Notes under the pieces: model-generated
What the model was told of the DNA's origin: nothing
Databases searched by the model: none
Seen by the model: only the letters and a program-made list of their open reading frames with translations
Assembly: GCA_018700525.1 (NCBI GenBank)
Contig: JABITN010000067.1
Span: forward strand, 1 to 51,991
DNA: 51,991 bases
Direction: 5' to 3'
From: Opitutales bacterium
GTDB lineage: Bacteria; Verrucomicrobiota; Verrucomicrobiia; Opitutales; Opitutaceae
Part shown: in pieces, positions 1 through 7,333 of the stretch
Layout of the letters: every line of letters starts with the position of its first letter
Numbering within the stretch: position 1 is the stretch's first letter
Made by a program: the position numbers and the translations under genes

Positions 1-43
1 ATGACTAAAACTATGACTGGTATCCATTCTATAATTAACCTCC

Positions 44-1180
44 ATGCATAAACTCATTCTTATCTTCGCTAAGACACTCCTTGTGCAACTAGCCTTAGGA
101 ACACTGCTTTGGGGAGTGGAAAAGTCTATCGAGACCCAAGTTCTCTTTCGCAAGGCAATTGATGGATACAATAATATTCGCATTCCCGCTATTTGCGTCA
201 CAAAGGCTGGGACGCTTCTCGCTTTCGCAGAAGGTCGCGAAGCTGGCGACAAAGGCGACATCGATCTCATATTGCGCCGCTCTGAAGACGGTGGCAAGAC
301 ATGGGGCGGTATCGAAGTAATTTGGGATGATAAAGACAATACCTGTGGAAACCCGTGTCCGGTTGTAGATCTGGATACAGGGACCATCTGGCTATTTCTT
401 ACGTGGAATCTTGGAAGCGATAGCGAGACCGCGATTATGACGGGAGCAAGCGAGCATCCTCGTTCCCCATGGGTCACTTATTCGGAAGACGATGGCAAAA
501 CTTGGGCGAATCCGAAAAAGCTTCCCCATCTTCGGAAGAAAGAGTGGACCTGGTACGCGACCGGACCGGGAAACGGTGTCCAGCTTTCGCGAGGCCAGTA
601 CAACGGTCGTCTGGTCATTCCTGCGAATCACGCCGATCGGGTCACTGCCAAACGCGATTCAAAGACCTACCGGTCGCATATCATCTATTCTGACGATCAT
701 GGAATGAGCTGGCAGCTTGGGGCGATCCAAGAACCACTTACCAATGAATCTACGGTGGTCGAGCTCGCTGACGGCTCGGTCATGCAAAACATGCGTTCCT
801 ATCATGGGAAGGGGAATCGGGCGGTTGCCTTAAGCAAGGACGGCGGGGCGAGCTTTGCGCCTCTCTATCTGGATAACGGACTTCAGTCTCCTGTTTGTCA
901 GGCGAATATACAGCGATACAGTTGGCCTGAGGAAAGCCGCAGTCGCATTCTATTTTCCAGTCCTACCGGAGAAAAACGCGAGGGCATTACTGTCCGCTTA
1001 AGTTACGACGAAGGAGAAACCTGGCCGGTCAGCAAAATGATACATGAAAGTCCCGGAGCCTACTCAAATATGGTCGGTCTTCCCAATGGCAATGTCGGTC
1101 TACTGGTCGAAATTGGAGAGTCTAGCCCTTATGAAACCATCAGCTTTATCATGTTTGACATCAATTGGTTGGAACATTGA
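44..1180 (+). CDS. Exo-alpha-sialidase (GH33-like), secreted
   Basis: Predicted to hydrolyse terminal sialic acids from glycans outside the cytoplasm. A hydrophobic N-terminus (about residues 3-24) looks like a signal peptide. The family's arginine motif appears as IRIP (R46), followed by GDIDL, where the acid/base Asp of GH33 usually sits. Five Asp-box repeats of the S-x-D-x-G-x-T-W type are present (SEDGGKTW, SEDDGKTW, SDDHGMSW, SKDGGASF, SYDEGETW). The NEST..MRS and YSNM segments match the usual nucleophile Glu, second Arg and catalytic Tyr regions. The 378-aa length suits a single-domain six-bladed sialidase. There is no clear Shine-Dalgarno site before the ATG. The aldolase gene follows 60 bases downstream on the same strand and may be co-transcribed. 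The fold is secure; strict substrate specificity is not. Confidence 0.85.
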   Translation: MHKLILIFAKTLLVQLALGTLLWGVEKSIETQVLFRKAIDGYNNIRIPAICVTKAGTLLAFAEGREAGDKGDIDLILRRSEDGGKTWGGIEVIWDDKDNTCGNPCPVVDLDTGTIWLFLTWNLGSDSETAIMTGASEHPRSPWVTYSEDDGKTWANPKKLPHLRKKEWTWYATGPGNGVQLSRGQYNGRLVIPANHADRVTAKRDSKTYRSHIIYSDDHGMSWQLGAIQEPLTNESTVVELADGSVMQNMRSYHGKGNRAVALSKDGGASFAPLYLDNGLQSPVCQANIQRYSWPEESRSRILFSSPTGEKREGITVRLSYDEGETWPVSKMIHESPGAYSNMVGLPNGNVGLLVEIGESSPYETISFIMFDINWLEH

Positions 1181-1240
1181 GTGTGAATCGCGAGAAAAGG
1201 CGATTAAAAATACGTTTCAATACTAATTTGAATTACCCAT

Positions 1241-2011
1241 ATGAAACAGAGTCGAGTTAAGGAAATTTGGAAGAAGGGGGGAGTCGCCATAGGCACTCTT
1301 GTTAAGTCTACGGACCCCGTGCACACGGAAGTGCTGAGCCAATCTGGGCTGGATTTTCTTTGGTATGATTTAGAGCACGCTGACAAAAGCGTTGAAACCT
1401 TCGCTAACCTCGCCCGGGCATCTCGGGTTGGCGACGTAGATATACTCGCTCGCCCGGGACGCTGGGAATACATGCGAATGGGTCGTCTTCTTGAAGCAGG
1501 AGCCCTTGGCATACTGTATCCGCGATGTGAGTCCGCGGACGAAGCTCGCGAAGTTGTTCGTTGGTCGAAATTCTATCCCGCGGGCGAACGCGGATTTGAC
1601 GGGGGAAGCCCCGATAATAATTACGGTCAATATCAAGCCGGAGACTATACGAATAGAGCAAACGAAGACACCTGGGTTACCACGCAAATCGAATCGCCCA
1701 AGGCATTGGTAAACGTTTCGGAAATCGCCGCAGTCGAGGGAGTAGACTGCGTTTTCTTTGGTCCCGGTGACTATTCGGCTCTCATAGGAAGACCTGGTGA
1801 TGTCAAAGGAGACGAGACGCTCAAGGCGGCTCGAATAATCGCTGAACAAACAATCGCCGAAGGAAAAGTATTTGGGACGCTCGCATTCGATATGGACCAC
1901 GCCAAACACATGAAAGACCTCGGAGCCCAGTTGATTGTTCATGGTGCCGATATTGTATTCTATAAAAAGGCATACGAAGAGTTGGTGGAAGCCTATCGCG
2001 ATTGGGCTTGA
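1241..2011 (+). CDS. HpcH/HpaI family aldolase (2-keto-3-deoxy sugar acid aldolase-like)
   Basis: A class II, metal-dependent aldolase of the HpcH/HpaI/citrate-lyase TIM-barrel family, which cleaves 2-keto-3-deoxy acids to pyruvate and an aldehyde. Visible family features are the N-terminal GTLVKS segment, WYDLEHA near residue 46, the LARPGR strand with the conserved Arg, GALGILYPR, FYPAGERG, the metal-binding QIES segment and GVDCVFFGPGDYSA. At 256 aa it is a normal full-length member. It follows the sialidase by 60 bases on the same strand, suggesting a joint role in breaking down a glycan-derived acid, but the substrate cannot be read from the sequence. It is not a NanA-type lyase: the family motifs are of the metal-dependent class. 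Confidence 0.85.
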   Translation: MKQSRVKEIWKKGGVAIGTLVKSTDPVHTEVLSQSGLDFLWYDLEHADKSVETFANLARASRVGDVDILARPGRWEYMRMGRLLEAGALGILYPRCESADEAREVVRWSKFYPAGERGFDGGSPDNNYGQYQAGDYTNRANEDTWVTTQIESPKALVNVSEIAAVEGVDCVFFGPGDYSALIGRPGDVKGDETLKAARIIAEQTIAEGKVFGTLAFDMDHAKHMKDLGAQLIVHGADIVFYKKAYEELVEAYRDWA

Positions 2012-2122
2012 TCCAACCAATGGTTAGCGGCTGGTGAAGTGCTGATAAATCTTGGCCTCAGGGTTTGACGAAGCGATCTGCAGCGCATTCGTCCACTGCG
2101 AGCTGAAATTCCCGAAGTCTGC

Positions 2123-3274
2123 TTATTGATTTTTCAACCTTCCGAATCGGATAGCAGTTCGGCGTTTGTCAGGGCTGTTGGAACTGTCCCAGACCGCGAG
2201 CCACTCTCCCGGCATATCTTCGACTAGAGTAGGGTAACTGTTCCGGTTGTCGTTGAAATAGAAGGTCTTTTCCTTCGACCAGTTGCCGCCGGGCTTCAGG
2301 GTCTTGTAATAGAGCCCTCTTCGATCGACTCTGTTGCTGTAAACGTAAATGTGATTTCCGTTGGCGTCTTTTCCAAAAAAGGCTTTGGAGCGATGATTCG
2401 GCAGGTCAGGTTCCGCTTTAGATATCGACCATGTAGTTCCCCCATCCTTACTGATTGACGAATAGGCGAGAGGCGGGTTCAAAGGGCGCTCGCGGTCCAT
2501 GGTTGCGGTTCTCATGACCATTTTCAGGATGTTGGGATCGTCTGTCTGGGCAATTTTGCCTTCGTGCAGAAAAACCGGGTCATCTCTAGCGTAAGGAACA
2601 TAACCCGCAAGATTCCAGTGCACGAGGCTGGTACTTTCCAGAACGAATTGTCTGCGATCGCCATGGAGATCATGACGCTGCGAATTGCGATGGGCGGGGA
2701 GAAGGTAGTGATTTACTCCATTTCTTTTCACCGTCTCGATCCCTGCGACGATTATCAAAGAACCCTGGTAGCCCATGGCCAGTTCGACGTGGTGCCAGGA
2801 GTATCCACCGTCTGCGGTATAAGCAGCCACCAGATCCGCGTTCTCGCTATCGCGGTAGTGCATAGGCGCGCGCATCGCATAAAGCCAAATGACATCCTGG
2901 TCCGGCGGACGGAAAAGGACCGCATTGTTGTAGGCGTATTGCACGCTGCCATTACGTTCTTGGTGATCAAATATCATGACCCTAGGGCTCCAGGTCTTCC
3001 CTTTGTCCAAGCTTATGGACGCGACCATGTCTCCCATATCTCCTTTTCCCCGTACCTGAAGTCCGTAAGCACAGATGTAGTGATCGTCAGACCACTTGGC
3101 GAAATGCGGTTCCCAGATTTTGTTGAAAGGGCCCGAGGGATCCAGCTCATCGATCGTTACAACGTCACTCAGATCTCCTTCGTATTGAGTCGAAGCTCCT
3201 TGGACGGAGCAAAGCGCGATTGAAAGAGACGCAATGGTCTTTATTGAGTATCTAATGTTGGATTTGAGGAACAT
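2123..3274 (-). CDS. Sialidase-like beta-propeller (BNR repeat) protein, secreted
   Basis: A 383-aa exported protein with a signal-peptide-like N-terminus (about residues 10-27) and at least two recognisable Asp boxes (SLDKGKTW, SKDGGTTW) plus a looser one near TADGGYSW. These indicate a sialidase-type beta-propeller. Unlike the GH33 gene upstream, it has no R-I-P motif, so it may belong to another propeller glycosidase or carbohydrate-binding family. It is convergent with the aldolase (111 bases between stops; I see no strong terminator there). The ATG at the right end is preferred because it places the signal peptide correctly. Specific function is unknown. Confidence 0.7.
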   Translation of the reverse strand: MFLKSNIRYSIKTIASLSIALCSVQGASTQYEGDLSDVVTIDELDPSGPFNKIWEPHFAKWSDDHYICAYGLQVRGKGDMGDMVASISLDKGKTWSPRVMIFDHQERNGSVQYAYNNAVLFRPPDQDVIWLYAMRAPMHYRDSENADLVAAYTADGGYSWHHVELAMGYQGSLIIVAGIETVKRNGVNHYLLPAHRNSQRHDLHGDRRQFVLESTSLVHWNLAGYVPYARDDPVFLHEGKIAQTDDPNILKMVMRTATMDRERPLNPPLAYSSISKDGGTTWSISKAEPDLPNHRSKAFFGKDANGNHIYVYSNRVDRRGLYYKTLKPGGNWSKEKTFYFNDNRNSYPTLVEDMPGEWLAVWDSSNSPDKRRTAIRFGRLKNQ

Positions 3275-3427
3275 TTTGATGGAATTTGAGTGAGTAAATT
3301 GCTGACGTGGCGGGTTCTGACTTTTAAAGCCTCCTCAAGCGTGATGGAGCAGGGTTGTCTTATCAAATTCGGATTGTTGGTATGGTAACCGGACCAAAGG
3401 AGAGTGTTCTTGCCTGATAAGCTCCGT

Positions 3428-3459
3428 GATTCTGCTTGAACAGACAGCAAAGCAGAATC
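3428..3459. repeat. Perfect 10-bp inverted repeat (hairpin)
   Basis: GATTCTGCTT at 3428-3437 pairs perfectly with AAGCAGAATC at 3450-3459 across a 12-base loop. A third copy of GCAGAATC lies just downstream, near 3476. No T-tract follows on either strand, so it is not a classical terminator. It sits between the start of the sialidase-like gene and a tRNA-like fragment, and could be part of an integration scar or an RNA element. Confidence 0.45.
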
Positions 3460-3492
3460 CTGTTGTTTGATTGCGGCAGAATCTACCATCGA

Positions 3493-3520
3493 ATGGGGTT
3501 CAAATCCCCTCTGTGCTACA
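3493..3520 (+). pseudogene. tRNA 3'-part-like fragment (T-arm and acceptor)
   Basis: The sequence reads like a T-stem-loop (TGGGG, TTCAAAT, CCCCT) followed by seven bases that could be a 3' acceptor strand (CTGTGCT) and a terminator three bases later. No matching 5' acceptor strand (AGCACAG) is found upstream, so a full tRNA cannot be folded. It resembles the displaced 3' end that remains when an element integrates in a tRNA gene. The outermost T-stem pair is a T-T mismatch and no CCA is encoded, so chance resemblance remains possible. Confidence 0.35.
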
Positions 3521-3523
3521 CGC

Positions 3524-3555
3524 AAAAAACGCTCCCAGTTGTGGAAGCGTTTTTT
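3524..3555. terminator. Bidirectional intrinsic terminator
   Basis: AAAAAACGCT at 3524-3533 and AGCGTTTTTT at 3546-3555 form a perfect 10-bp stem around a 12-base loop, giving a T-run on both strands. On the minus strand it lies 7 bases beyond the tRNA-Ser 3' end and would terminate that transcript; on the plus strand it directly follows the tRNA-like fragment. Confidence 0.8.
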
Positions 3556-3562
3556 ATAAAAA

Positions 3563-3650
3563 TGGCGGAGAGAGAGGGATTCGAACCCCCGGTTCCTTTC
3601 GGAACAACGGTTTTCAAGACCGCCGCATTCGACCACTCTGCCATCTCTCC
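3563..3650 (-). tRNA. tRNA-Ser (anticodon UGA)
   Basis: The minus strand holds a complete 88-base tRNA. A seven-base acceptor stem (GGAGAGA with TCTCTCC), a G discriminator and an encoded CCA are visible. The anticodon loop CTTGAAA gives anticodon TGA, which reads UCA serine codons. A long variable arm (TTCC..GGAA type) identifies the class II serine tRNA, and the T-loop is TTCGAAT. It is followed by a strong terminator. Confidence 0.95.
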
Positions 3651-3740
3651 ACAGTCAAATTAGAATGCGAAAGGCATATGCGCCTAATCGGGCGTGTCAA
3701 TGTTCGGTTTCAGTCAAATCAAACCAATGCCCATAAATGT

Positions 3741-3769
3741 AAAAAAGTCCCCGGATTTCTCCGAGGACT
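3741..3769 (-). terminator. Intrinsic terminator of the outer-membrane protein gene
   Basis: On the minus strand AGTCCTCGGA and TCCGGGGACT pair over 10 bp around a GAAA tetraloop, followed by six T residues. It lies 33 bases past the stop of the porin-like gene: a textbook rho-independent terminator. Confidence 0.85.
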
Positions 3770-3801
3770 GACACTACCCAGTATGAATTTCTATTTACCA
3801 A

Positions 3802-4728
3802 CTAGAAAGAAAAGATCGTCTCGAATGCGAACGAAGTAGCAGAGCCCATCGTATCGAAGTCGGTTTCGCTGATTTCGAAAAGCATTCCAAGGTTCTCGCC
3901 TACTGTCCAGCCTGGGCTGAGCGTGTACTTCATCGCCGATTCGCCACCGTCAATCGCATCGTCGCTCACGCGAGCAGTGATTCCAAAAGTATCGCTCAAT
4001 GCCCAGTTGCCCATTACGAGCCATTGGTTGCCTTCGACAGATCCGAAATCATAAGTGTTATACTCGACCGCGTAGGTCGCGTCGCCAACTTCGTAAGACG
4101 CCCAAAAATTGATCAAATCCTTATCTGGACCTGTATCCATCGAATCCTTCGCTAATCCCAAATAGAGCGTCAGCCCTTCAGCTGGAGTGAACACTGCCTT
4201 CGCTTCAATACCGTACTCGCTGTCCTGGATCGATCCATCAGCTGAATACACGGAATCCAAAAGGCCAAGGCCGAGCGTGACGAAATCATCGCTGTAATCG
4301 TAGGTGACACCATTATGGTAACCAGGAATCGTGCCCATGAGGTCGTAAGCGTACGAGTACTGGAACAGCCCAGTCGGCTCCGCCGTTTCCCAACCGTGGT
4401 AGCTAAGAAACTTACCCGCGCTAACGCTCGATCCATTATCGAGATCGTAAGTGATAAACGCTTGCTCCAAGCTGAAATCGCCCGTCGAGTTATCGCCCAA
4501 GTAGTTTAAATCGACCTGCCCAGTCACATCCTCGAAAGATAATATGAAATCGATTTCCGCCTGATCGAAATTGTACGAAGACGAGCTTCCGCTATCGTCG
4601 TCCGTACTCGTTGCGGACATATCGAAAAATCCGGTTACAGTGAGGTTTTCGTTCACCTCGATTTGACCATACATCGAACCCGCAGCCAATAAGGCCGAAG
4701 CGATGAATCCAGTTAGTATTTTGTTCAT
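3802..4728 (-). CDS. Outer-membrane beta-barrel (porin-like) protein
   Basis: A 308-aa protein starting MNKILTGFIASALLAAG, a clear signal peptide with cleavage near GQIEV. The rest alternates polar and hydrophobic residues in short stretches rich in Gly, Asp, Ser, Tyr and Thr and ends in F-S-F, typical of an outer-membrane barrel with a C-terminal aromatic residue. This ATG is preferred over the longer frame beginning at 4782, because the extra 18 codons would run through a leader hairpin. Monocistronic: it has its own terminator and no close neighbour. The transported substrate is unknown. It resembles small putative porins, but I cannot assign a family by eye. Confidence 0.7.
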   Translation of the reverse strand: MNKILTGFIASALLAAGSMYGQIEVNENLTVTGFFDMSATSTDDDSGSSSSYNFDQAEIDFILSFEDVTGQVDLNYLGDNSTGDFSLEQAFITYDLDNGSSVSAGKFLSYHGWETAEPTGLFQYSYAYDLMGTIPGYHNGVTYDYSDDFVTLGLGLLDSVYSADGSIQDSEYGIEAKAVFTPAEGLTLYLGLAKDSMDTGPDKDLINFWASYEVGDATYAVEYNTYDFGSVEGNQWLVMGNWALSDTFGITARVSDDAIDGGESAMKYTLSPGWTVGENLGMLFEISETDFDTMGSATSFAFETIFSF

Positions 4729-4758
4729 TATAATTAATTCAGTGAGTTTATCGTTAAT

Positions 4759-4780
4759 GCGGATCGAGAAACCGATCCGC
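4759..4780 (-). promoter_or_regulatory. Leader hairpin upstream of the porin-like gene
   Basis: GCGGATCG (4759-4766) and CGATCCGC (4773-4780) form a perfect 8-bp stem with a 6-base loop, about 30 bases upstream of the porin ATG. No T-run follows, so it is more likely a leader structure or protein-binding palindrome than a terminator. Confidence 0.45.
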
Positions 4781-5180
4781 AATTCGTCTCTAGCAAATCG
4801 CTTGCCAACTCTTCACAAGCTTTTGAATACAGCAAATTTTGATCGATCTTGATCCCATTATCTCAAAATTGAGCTTCTAAGAAACCCACTTTGATCATTT
4901 TCGCAGTCCTCAATTCTTCTTGATCTCCCACCCATCGCCAAGATCCTGAACATCTCTCCCCAACCGAATATGCCAAAAACCATCGACCTAACCCTATCCT
5001 TTCGGCCTGGAATGCGCGGATTCCAATCCGAGGTCGCCACTACTAAGGAACGCGATGGCTGGAACGCCCGCACTCTCTTACCTCGTGCCAATTAAGTCTG
5101 AGAAACCAAGACTCTAGCGTACCGTACTGCAGATGCTTGAAACATGCCGCACTAGTAAAATCGTAGGAATTACAAATTCC
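4781..5180. other. Gene-poor stretch, no supported gene
   Basis: Only short frames with arginine-rich, unconvincing translations occur here. I see no family motif, tRNA or terminator. The promoter of the porin-like gene should lie in its left part, but no confident -10/-35 pair could be picked. Confidence 0.5.
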
Positions 5181-5285
5181 GCCCGCAGATTACGCAGATG
5201 ATTTTGAAATCGAACAGTGAGATTCAGCTGATTGAACAAAAACCCTTAGAGCTTTTATCTGTGCTCATCTGAGCAATCTGCGGGC
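5181..5285. repeat. Intergenic inverted-repeat element with 21-bp arms
   Basis: The left arm (5181-5201) begins GCCCGCAGATTACGCAG and the right arm (5265-5285) ends AGCAATCTGCGGGC. The arms are reverse complements at 19 of 21 positions, separated by 63 AT-rich bases. The 'ATCTGCG..AATCTGCGG' type of element is a recurrent intergenic repeat in several environmental phyla, Verrucomicrobiota among them (from memory). It lies just past the last gene of the flagellar run and could serve as its transcription end. Confidence 0.6.
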
Positions 5286-5330
5286 AAAAAGCCAAATGCA
5301 GACAATTCTCTTTTTCGATAGAGAAACCGA

Positions 5331-5537
5331 TCAACACGCAGCCATGAACATACGGTTATCGGTACCTTTTTCGCCAATACGAGCTTGATAGCACTTACCG
5401 CATCGCGGGCAACTACCGACGTACGCCGTTCCTTCGTCGTTTTGATACAATCGCCCGTAGCAAGCACAATTCACGAAACGAACGCCAAGAAAACGTTTTC
5501 CCTTATTGGTTGTTTTTCGAGATAACTGAGAACGCAT
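5331..5537 (-). CDS. Small cysteine-rich, zinc-ribbon-like protein
   Basis: A 68-aa protein with cysteines at NCACYG, SCPRCGKCY and the C-terminal AAC. The C-x-C and C-x2-C-x2-C spacing suggests a metal-binding ribbon. A good ribosome site (GAGGAAGGG, about 8 bases before ATG) supports expression. It lies 24 bases after the preceding gene and is the last gene of the flagellar run. No function is recognised; a nucleic-acid or protein adaptor role would be a guess. Confidence 0.55.
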   Translation of the reverse strand: MRSQLSRKTTNKGKRFLGVRFVNCACYGRLYQNDEGTAYVGSCPRCGKCYQARIGEKGTDNRMFMAAC

Positions 5538-5561
5538 GATCCGAACCCTTCCTCTAATGTT

Positions 5562-6068
5562 TCAAGACGCGGTCGCCGCGTACTCGAACTGGCTAGCCAA
5601 TAATTCCATCGAACCGACTAGAGCCATCCAGTTGAAATCATTTCGTCCGTAAGGCTCCCAACATTCTGCGACAGAACCCTGACCGTCTTTCTGCCACATG
5701 AGCATATAATAGTCCATTCCTCGTTCGCCGTCGCTATGGTCCTGACACTCTTGCAGCAATGAACGGTTTAGAAAATTGAATACAGGATGGTCCGGTTTGA
5801 CTTTCGTTTGAAGCACGTCCACTTCGGGTGATCGATCGTCGGATCCAACTAATTCGCAATCCTCCAAAAGCTCCCAAACGGTTTCGCAATACCGAGCGAG
5901 CGTTAACACGTTCGAATCATCGTTGAAAACCACCGAATAAACCTGTTCAGGACCATTCGCCGGGACATGAATCAAACTAACGTAATCGCCGCTGAAGCGA
6001 TTATTTCGTTTGCGACAAGGCGTAAACGAGAGAAGTGATGAAAGATACTGATCAATATCGTTTGTCAT
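5562..6068 (-). CDS. Hypothetical protein downstream of flagellin
   Basis: A 168-aa soluble protein with no signal peptide or membrane segment. It is rich in acidic residues and tryptophan in its C-terminal half (WQKDG, AECWEPYG, NWMALVG). A GGAG ribosome site lies 9 bases before the ATG. It starts 22 bases after the flagellin stop, a position where flagellin chaperones or assembly factors often sit, but the sequence does not look like FliS. Function unknown. Confidence 0.65.
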   Translation of the reverse strand: MTNDIDQYLSSLLSFTPCRKRNNRFSGDYVSLIHVPANGPEQVYSVVFNDDSNVLTLARYCETVWELLEDCELVGSDDRSPEVDVLQTKVKPDHPVFNFLNRSLLQECQDHSDGERGMDYYMLMWQKDGQGSVAECWEPYGRNDFNWMALVGSMELLASQFEYAATAS

Positions 6069-6090
6069 ATAAAAAGTCTCCTACTGTCGA

Positions 6091-6984
6091 TTAAACGAGC
6101 AAACGAAGTACCGCCTGGGGTAAGCTATTGGCCTTGTGCAGCATCGAAACACTCGCTTCCGTTAGTATTTGATTCTTGGCCAAACACGTCGATTCGACCG
6201 CAACATCTACGTCGCGGATACGAGAATTCGCTGCCATCAAATTTTCTTGCTGTACTTGGAGTTGGGTTCCCACGACACCTAAACGAGATTGTTCCGCGCC
6301 GATATTCGCCCGCTCTTGGGCAACTTGGGCCACCGCAGCGTCCAGAGCTTGCAGAACGTTAGAACTGTCTACGTCGATATCCGACTGCGACCCGTCCACT
6401 GAGCTGTCCCAAATCAAGTCGGAAACTCCTGAACCAATCTCGCGTAAATTCACCTGACTCACGTTCATCGACTGACCTCCCGATGCGCCGACCATGACAA
6501 TCATGTCGGCCCGAGCCCCGAAAAGACTAATTCCATTGAATGAACCTATCGGTGTGGTGCCCGATGCATTCCAGTTCGGATCGCTATCCGTTCCATTATC
6601 TCCAACGCCGATCGTGTCACGCAATTGATCCTTCATCTGCTCGAATTCCAAACCATACAAATCGCGATCCTCCGCGGTCTTTGTTACATCGGAAGCCATC
6701 ACAGCCAATTCATTCATACGGTTCAGCACCTCGCCCATCGACTCCAAAAACCCGTCGGTCGTCTGCGAGAGCGATACGGCATTTTGAATATTCGTTTGCG
6801 CTGCTTCGATCCGCGAATTCTGAGCCTGAATTTTCTCTGATATCGACAAACCTGCCGTATCATCCGACGGTTTAACGATTTTGTTGCCCGTGCTAAGCCT
6901 AGCCATTGAGCGGTTCATCGCCGATTGGCTCCGCTGCAAAGCGGAAGTTGCTTCCACTGCATTCTGATTTGTATTGATAACCAT
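6091..6984 (-). CDS. fliC: Flagellin
   Basis: The filament subunit, 297 aa and thus a short flagellin of mainly D0/D1 domains. The N-terminus has the family's NTNQNAVEA, LSTGNKI and DDTAGLSISEKI segments; the C-terminus has NIGAEQSRL, ENLMAANSRIRDVD and a final LPQAVLRLL. The central variable region (about residues 125-200) is small. An AGG ribosome site precedes the ATG. It lies 43 bases after csrA, so fliW, csrA and fliC form a tight module. Oddly, Cys267 (TGT codon) lies in the C-terminal helix; flagellins usually lack cysteine. Confidence 0.97.
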   Translation of the reverse strand: MVINTNQNAVEATSALQRSQSAMNRSMARLSTGNKIVKPSDDTAGLSISEKIQAQNSRIEAAQTNIQNAVSLSQTTDGFLESMGEVLNRMNELAVMASDVTKTAEDRDLYGLEFEQMKDQLRDTIGVGDNGTDSDPNWNASGTTPIGSFNGISLFGARADMIVMVGASGGQSMNVSQVNLREIGSGVSDLIWDSSVDGSQSDIDVDSSNVLQALDAAVAQVAQERANIGAEQSRLGVVGTQLQVQQENLMAANSRIRDVDVAVESTCLAKNQILTEASVSMLHKANSLPQAVLRLLV

Positions 6985-7027
6985 ATTACGACCTCATCCC
7001 TTAGGTAGTTGCGAACAGTCTCGAACC
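6985..7027 (-). promoter_or_regulatory. Flagellin leader with possible CsrA-binding GGA motifs
   Basis: The 43-base csrA-fliC gap carries AAGGGATGAGG overlapping the ribosome-binding region. CsrA binds A-N-GGA-type sites and in Bacillus represses flagellin translation through such a leader. With csrA and fliW immediately upstream, similar control is plausible. Inference only; no sigma-28 promoter is seen in the gap. Confidence 0.35.
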
Positions 7028-7315
7028 TTACTCCGATTCTACTCTATCTTTGTCTTGCTTCCTGCTTGCCAAACGCTTAGCCAACCCAGAGAGCTGTGGT
7101 TTGATGGCAGATTCTCCTGTGGCGACAATCGGAGCGGCAACAGCTTCCAGATTAGTCGCGGAAACTTCTTCCACGAGTTCTTTCCGTACAATCGGTATCG
7201 AGCGCGGTGCGTCGATACCTAGCTTCACGACATCTCCATCGATGCGCGTAATGCGAATTTCTATATTGTCGGCAATGACTATTGCCTCGTTTACCTTCCT
7301 GGATAAAATGAGCAT
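7028..7315 (-). CDS. csrA: Carbon storage regulator CsrA, translational regulator
   Basis: An RNA-binding dimer that blocks ribosome access to target mRNAs, very likely flagellin here. The family core is plain: [32 protein letters not shown] and the basic VRKELVEEV helix, with the key Arg in SRK and in VRK. The protein is 95 aa, longer than the usual 60-75, with a C-terminal tail rich in Lys and Arg. It is placed between fliW, its antagonist, and the flagellin gene. Confidence 0.95.
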   Translation of the reverse strand: MLILSRKVNEAIVIADNIEIRITRIDGDVVKLGIDAPRSIPIVRKELVEEVSATNLEAVAAPIVATGESAIKPQLSGLAKRLASRKQDKDRVESE

Positions 7316-7333
7316 GGCTGTTTCCTTCCTGGG

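Noticed and set aside
1370-2020. 216-aa minus-strand frame opposite the aldolase
   Set aside because: Mirror frame of a clearly conserved gene; no family features.
2564-3223. 219-aa plus-strand frame opposite the sialidase-like gene
   Set aside because: Antisense to a gene with signal peptide and Asp boxes; no support of its own.
3471-3839. Plus-strand reading frames across the tRNA region
   Set aside because: They run antisense through tRNA-Ser and a terminator; composition is not protein-like.
4858-5091. Arginine-rich 77-aa frame on the minus strand
   Set aside because: No ribosome site, low-quality composition and no motif.
5255-5467. 70-aa minus-strand frame overlapping the Cys-rich gene
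   Set aside because: It overlaps the better-supported 68-aa frame that has a strong ribosome site and clustered cysteines.
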